From contig NZ_CALFLA010000090.1 of the NCBI RefSeq assembly GCF_937880195.1, forward strand, positions 1 to 8,811: 8,811 bases of DNA, in the 5' to 3' direction. The position numbers and the translations under genes were made by a program. Positions 6,087 to 8,811 of the stretch are shown one piece after another; within the stretch, counting starts at the first letter, position 1; each line of letters starts with the position of its first letter. The notes beneath the pieces were generated by a model. That model worked only from the letters and a program-made list of their open reading frames with translations, was not told the origin of the DNA and searched no databases. The DNA comes from an uncultured Blautia sp. GTDB lineage: Bacteria > Bacillota > Clostridia > Lachnospirales > Lachnospiraceae.

Positions 6087-6115
6087 TTGATTTTCTTTAA
6101 AACTTATATTATACT
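6087..6115 (+). promoter_or_regulatory. Sigma-A-type promoter for the desulfidase-symporter operon
   Basis: TTGATT (6087-6092) and TATACT (6110-6115) are separated by exactly 17 bp. Transcription would begin near 6122, leaving a leader of about 125 nt before the enzyme's start codon. An upstream TTGACT (6072-6077) lacks a good -10 partner at the proper distance. Confidence 0.65.
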
Positions 6116-6127
6116 AACTACATAAAA

Positions 6128-6181
6128 GATGCCCGACGAATTGTTCCGTGCTTTGCACTCCCACAATTTGACCCTGGCATC
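6128..6181 (+). promoter_or_regulatory. Nested three-helix hairpin in the desulfidase leader (possible cis-regulatory RNA)
   Basis: Three nested perfect helices lie within a few bases of the predicted transcription start: GATGCC/GGCATC (6128-6133 with 6176-6181), AATTGT/ACAATT (6139-6144 with 6163-6168) and GTGC/GCAC (6148-6151 with 6155-6158, UUU loop). They are separated by asymmetric internal loops (CGACG opposite TGACCCT, and TCC opposite TCCC). No U-tract follows, so it is not a simple terminator. The layout resembles a ligand- or protein-binding RNA hairpin, but I cannot assign it to a known family. The inner part could instead act as a DNA operator. Confidence 0.45.
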
Positions 6182-6196
6182 ATAAAACTTAGTGAA

Positions 6197-6217
6197 ATGT
6201 GTCTCTGCCCAGTATGA
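6197..6217 (+). other. Possible Cys-rich leader mini-ORF (MCLCPV)
   Basis: ATG at 6197 opens a six-codon frame, Met-Cys-Leu-Cys-Pro-Val-stop, in the leader of a gene predicted to act on cysteine. Two of six codons are Cys. Its second to fourth codons overlap TCTCTG (6202-6207), which can pair with CAG-G-AGA (6227-6233) at the edge of the enzyme's ribosome binding site. A ribosome on the mini-ORF would disrupt that pairing. The frame has no clear Shine-Dalgarno of its own, and so short a frame can occur by chance. Confidence 0.2.
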
Positions 6218-6246
6218 CGCAGCTCACAGGAGAGAGGAGAAAAGAC

Positions 6247-7539
6247 ATGGATTCTGCATTATATGCAAACTATCTGGCTATTTTAAAACACGAACTGGTC
6301 CCCGCGCTGGGATGTACAGAACCCATTGCCATTGCCTACGCTGCTGCCAAGGCAAGACAGATTCTGGATGATTTTCCCGACGCGATCGAAATGCAGCTAA
6401 GTGGAAATATCATCAAAAATGTAAAGGGAGTTACCGTTCCCAATTCCGGAGGTATGAAAGGCATTGACGCCGCCGCAGTTCTCGGTATTGTAGGCGGAAA
6501 CGCAGACAAAGCCCTGGAGGTTCTGGAAGAGATCCGCCCGGAACATATTGAAAAAACAAAAGAACTTACTTCACGTCACATCTGCTCCTGCACCCTTGCA
6601 GAAGGAGTTTCCAACCTTTATATTGCAGCAAAGGTTACAAAAGGGGAGCATTATGCAGAAGTCACTATTGTTGACCAGCATACAAACATTACCAGGATCG
6701 TCAAAGACGGAAAAATTCTTCTTTCCAGCGAATCCCAGGAAGAAGAAGCAAAAACTGATATAGACAAGTCCAAGCTGGCAGTAAAAGATATCCTGGATTT
6801 TGCCGACCAGGTAAGGATTGAAGACGTAGAAGAAATTCTGGAGCGCCAGATTCGTCTGAACACGGCAATTTCCCAGGAAGGGCTAGACAACAATTACGGC
6901 GCACAGATCGGCAAAACGCTGATGCATGTCTGGGGAAAGGGAATCACTACCAGAGCCTGCGCAAGAGCAGCGGCAGGAAGCGACGCCCGTATGGGCGGAT
7001 GCTCTATGCCTGTAGTTATCAACTCTGGAAGCGGCAATCAGGGCATGACTGTTTCTCTGCCTGTAATCGCCTATGCCGAAGAATGGGAGGTGTCCAGACA
7101 AAAACTCTACCGCTCTCTTGTTGTCAGCAACCTGATCGCCATTCACCAGAAGCACTATATCGGAAGTCTTTCCGCATACTGCGGCGCAGTCAGCGCAGCC
7201 TGCGGAGCCGGTGCCGGAATCACTTATATGTACGGCGGAAGCTACCAGCAAGTGTCACTTACTATTATCAACACCCTTGGCAATATCGGCGGTATTGTCT
7301 GCGATGGAGCAAAGCCCTCCTGCGCGGCAAAGATCGCCTCTTCTGTAGACGCTGCTCTTATGGCCTTCCATCTGAGCATCCAGAACAAAAGCTTTCTTCC
7401 CGGCGAGGGAATCATCCGGGGAGATGTAGAAGAAACAATTAAAAGCATGGGTTATATCGGCCGCGTTGGCATGAGGGAAACCGATACGGAAATCCTTAAT
7501 ATTATGATTGACCGCGTTGATATTAACCGGGATTGCTAA
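6247..7539 (+). CDS. L-cysteine desulfidase / L-serine dehydratase-alpha-like enzyme (UPF0597 family)
   Basis: This 430-residue protein belongs to the UPF0597 family that includes E. coli CyuA (YhaM) and Methanocaldococcus jannaschii L-cysteine desulfidase, and is related to the alpha part of Fe-S L-serine dehydratases. The expected reaction is cysteine to pyruvate, ammonia and sulfide through an oxygen-labile [4Fe-4S] cluster. Conserved-looking cysteines are Cys23 (ALGCTEP), Cys252 (GGCSMP), Cys312/Cys319 (YCGAVSAACGAGAG) and Cys352/Cys359 (VCDGAKPSCA). The first, third and fourth groups are the likely cluster ligands. The glycine-rich NSGSGNQG (259-266) is another family motif. The ATG at 6247 is chosen because AGAGGAG lies 7 nt upstream; in-frame starts at 6199 and 6214 have no ribosome site. 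It is first in an operon with a transporter. Serine as the real substrate is the main alternative. Confidence 0.88.
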   Translation: MDSALYANYLAILKHELVPALGCTEPIAIAYAAAKARQILDDFPDAIEMQLSGNIIKNVKGVTVPNSGGMKGIDAAAVLGIVGGNADKALEVLEEIRPEHIEKTKELTSRHICSCTLAEGVSNLYIAAKVTKGEHYAEVTIVDQHTNITRIVKDGKILLSSESQEEEAKTDIDKSKLAVKDILDFADQVRIEDVEEILERQIRLNTAISQEGLDNNYGAQIGKTLMHVWGKGITTRACARAAAGSDARMGGCSMPVVINSGSGNQGMTVSLPVIAYAEEWEVSRQKLYRSLVVSNLIAIHQKHYIGSLSAYCGAVSAACGAGAGITYMYGGSYQQVSLTIINTLGNIGGIVCDGAKPSCAAKIASSVDAALMAFHLSIQNKSFLPGEGIIRGDVEETIKSMGYIGRVGMRETDTEILNIMIDRVDINRDC

Positions 7540-7567
7540 TGAATATTTTGAAGGGGGAAATAATCTC

Positions 7568-8788
7568 ATGAAAAAAAACAGTTTTTTTAAAAGTCTTCCA
7601 TTTAAACTTCTTGTAGGAGTCATTCTTGGTATTGTACTTGGACTTGTGCTGAACTCCACAGACGGTTCCGGCTTTACCGCAGGAGTTTTAAACGTAGTAG
7701 TAACTCTGAAATATATTCTAGGCCAGTTGATCAATTTCTGTGTGCCGCTGATCATTATTGGATTTATCGCGCCGTCGATCACCAAACTTGGCAACAGCGC
7801 TTCACGGATGCTTGGCGTGGCCATTATCATCGCCTATGCTTCTTCTGTTGGGGCAGCGCTGTTTTCTACTGCGGCAGGCTACACTCTGATCCCGCACCTT
7901 TCCATTGTTACAGACGTAGAGGGACTGAAGGAGCTTCCCCCTGTTGTATTTGAACTGGCCATTCCACAGATCATGCCAGTTATGAGCGCCCTGGTATTTT
8001 CGGTTATGATCGGTCTTGCCGCAACATGGAACAAATCACGGATGATCACAGGTATTCTTGACGAATTTCAGACCATTGTACTTTCCCTGGTATCTAAGGT
8101 GATCATTCCCATTCTTCCGTTTTTTATTGCGCTGACCTTCTGTGGCCTTGCCTATGAAGGTTCTATTACCAAGCAGTTTCCTGTATTTCTCCAGGTAATC
8201 CTGATCGTCCTTGTAGGTCATTTTATCTGGATGGCGCTGCTCTACATCCTGGCCGGGATTTATTCCAAAGAAAATCCCATGGATATTGTACGCTACTATG
8301 GACCGGCTTATCTGACTGCTGTAGGAACCATGTCCTCCGCGGCAACTTTGGCTGTTGCCCTTCAATGTGCAGGCAAGGCAAAACCCCTTCGCAAGGATAT
8401 GGTGCAGTTTGGAATCCCGCTTTTTGCCAATATCCACCTTTGCGGATCTGTTCTCACAGAAGTTTTTTTCTGTATGACAATTTCCAAAATTCTTTACGGA
8501 TCAATTCCTTCTGCCGGAACTATGATCCTGTTTTGTCTGCTTCTTGGTATTTTTGCTATCGGCGCTCCCGGTGTTCCAGGAGGAACCGTTATGGCATCCC
8601 TGGGAATCATTACCGGAGTTCTTGGATTTAATGAGACAGGCACAGCTTTAATGCTGACTATTTTTGCACTTCAGGACAGCTTCGGAACAGCCTGCAACGT
8701 TACAGGAGACGGCGCTCTGACTCTGATCCTTACCGGATATGCGAACAAGCATAAAATCAAAGAGCAGAATATCAATATCAGCCTTTAA
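7568..8788 (+). CDS. DAACS-family amino acid/dicarboxylate:cation symporter
   Basis: A 406-residue inner-membrane secondary transporter of the glutamate-transporter (GltPh-like) family. It has many hydrophobic segments and both re-entrant hairpins: MSSAATLAV (255-263) in HP1 and GAPGVPGG (332-339) in HP2. The TM8 signature is DSFGTACNVTGD (370-381); it keeps the Asp, Asn and Asp equivalent to GltPh 394, 401 and 405, but has Gly373 where GltPh has Arg397, the residue that binds a side-chain carboxylate. The NMDGT motif of TM7 is replaced by HLCGS (290-294), losing the sodium-ligand Asp312. Both changes argue against aspartate/glutamate and for a small neutral substrate such as serine, threonine or cysteine, consistent with the enzyme gene 28 bp upstream. 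The start at 7568 is set by AAGGGGGA upstream; an in-frame TTG at 7508 would overlap the previous gene. The exact substrate and coupling ion are inferred. Confidence 0.9.
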   Translation: MKKNSFFKSLPFKLLVGVILGIVLGLVLNSTDGSGFTAGVLNVVVTLKYILGQLINFCVPLIIIGFIAPSITKLGNSASRMLGVAIIIAYASSVGAALFSTAAGYTLIPHLSIVTDVEGLKELPPVVFELAIPQIMPVMSALVFSVMIGLAATWNKSRMITGILDEFQTIVLSLVSKVIIPILPFFIALTFCGLAYEGSITKQFPVFLQVILIVLVGHFIWMALLYILAGIYSKENPMDIVRYYGPAYLTAVGTMSSAATLAVALQCAGKAKPLRKDMVQFGIPLFANIHLCGSVLTEVFFCMTISKILYGSIPSAGTMILFCLLLGIFAIGAPGVPGGTVMASLGIITGVLGFNETGTALMLTIFALQDSFGTACNVTGDGALTLILTGYANKHKIKEQNINISL

Positions 8789-8811
8789 TTTTTATCTAAC
8801 AAAAACCGGGG

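Noticed and set aside
6072..6100. Alternative rightward promoter starting with TTGACT at 6072
   Set aside because: At 17-18 bp spacing the -10 positions read CTTTAA/TTTAAA, poorer than the TTGATT-17-TATACT pair just downstream.
6199..6246. Extended N-terminus for the desulfidase (GTG at 6199 or ATG at 6214)
   Set aside because: Neither start has a Shine-Dalgarno sequence, the added residues (for example TQLTGERRKD) are encoded by the ribosome binding site itself, and family proteins begin close to the conserved ALGCTEP segment, matching the ATG at 6247.
7255..7830. Open frame of 191 codons on the - strand across the enzyme-symporter junction
   Set aside because: It is antisense to two well-supported genes, has no family motif or ribosome site, and is a shadow of the reading frames on the + strand.
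8789..8811. Possible terminator after the symporter at the right edge
   Set aside because: Only 23 bases remain. The ending AAAAACCGGGG might be the 5' arm of a hairpin but the other arm is outside the window.
1..8811. CRISPR arrays, insertion sequences, tRNA/rRNA genes, phage or attachment-site signatures
   Set aside because: No regularly spaced repeats, transposase-like proteins, terminal inverted repeats flanking genes or tRNA-like cloverleaf were seen. The genes look like ordinary chromosomal core and metabolic content.

Overview
The window looks like a chromosomal segment of an anaerobic, low-to-moderate GC Firmicute, most likely a gut Clostridia / Lachnospiraceae-type bacterium. This is inferred from gene content: [FeFe]-hydrogenase maturases with a TM1266-family regulator, LuxS, strong AGGAGG ribosome binding sites, a Thr-Pro-rich SH3 lipoprotein, and an oxygen-sensitive Fe-S type cysteine desulfidase. 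No species can be named from the sequence alone. There are no tRNA or rRNA genes, no insertion sequences, no CRISPR array and no sign of broken genes.

Layout. (1) 1-1857, leftward: trpS (tryptophanyl-tRNA synthetase) followed by a cyclophilin-type prolyl isomerase lipoprotein, closed by a 15-bp GC-rich terminator at the left edge. (2) 1858-2022: a compact divergent promoter region whose two -35 boxes are 12 bp apart. (3) 2023-2502, rightward: luxS, converging on a leftward SH3-domain lipoprotein gene (2570-3025); a bidirectional terminator lies between them. (4) 3107-5837, leftward: an operon read as TM1266-family regulator -> hydE -> hydG, with an ATGA overlap between the first two genes and a 17-bp gap between the last two. 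hydF and the hydrogenase structural genes are not in the window. (5) 5838-6246: a 409-bp divergent control region. Its leftward strand carries a promoter and a leader of about 150 nt with two hairpin-plus-U-tract terminators and alternative pairings. Its rightward strand carries a good sigma-A-like promoter and a leader of about 125 nt with a nested three-helix hairpin, a tiny Cys-rich upstream ORF and a possible Shine-Dalgarno-sequestering helix. (6) 6247-8788, rightward: an L-cysteine desulfidase / L-serine dehydratase-alpha-like enzyme (UPF0597) followed 28 bp later by a DAACS-family amino-acid symporter.

How it may fit together. The rightward pair is a plausible uptake-and-cleavage unit: the symporter imports a small neutral amino acid, and the enzyme breaks cysteine (or serine) into pyruvate, ammonia and, for cysteine, sulfide. 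The leftward operon makes H-cluster precursors; HydG and HydE work through an Fe(CO)2(CN)-cysteine intermediate. The two operons therefore share cysteine chemistry and one control region. The most interesting material is that region, where both strands seem to make structured, possibly regulatory, 5' leaders that I cannot match to a known riboswitch class.
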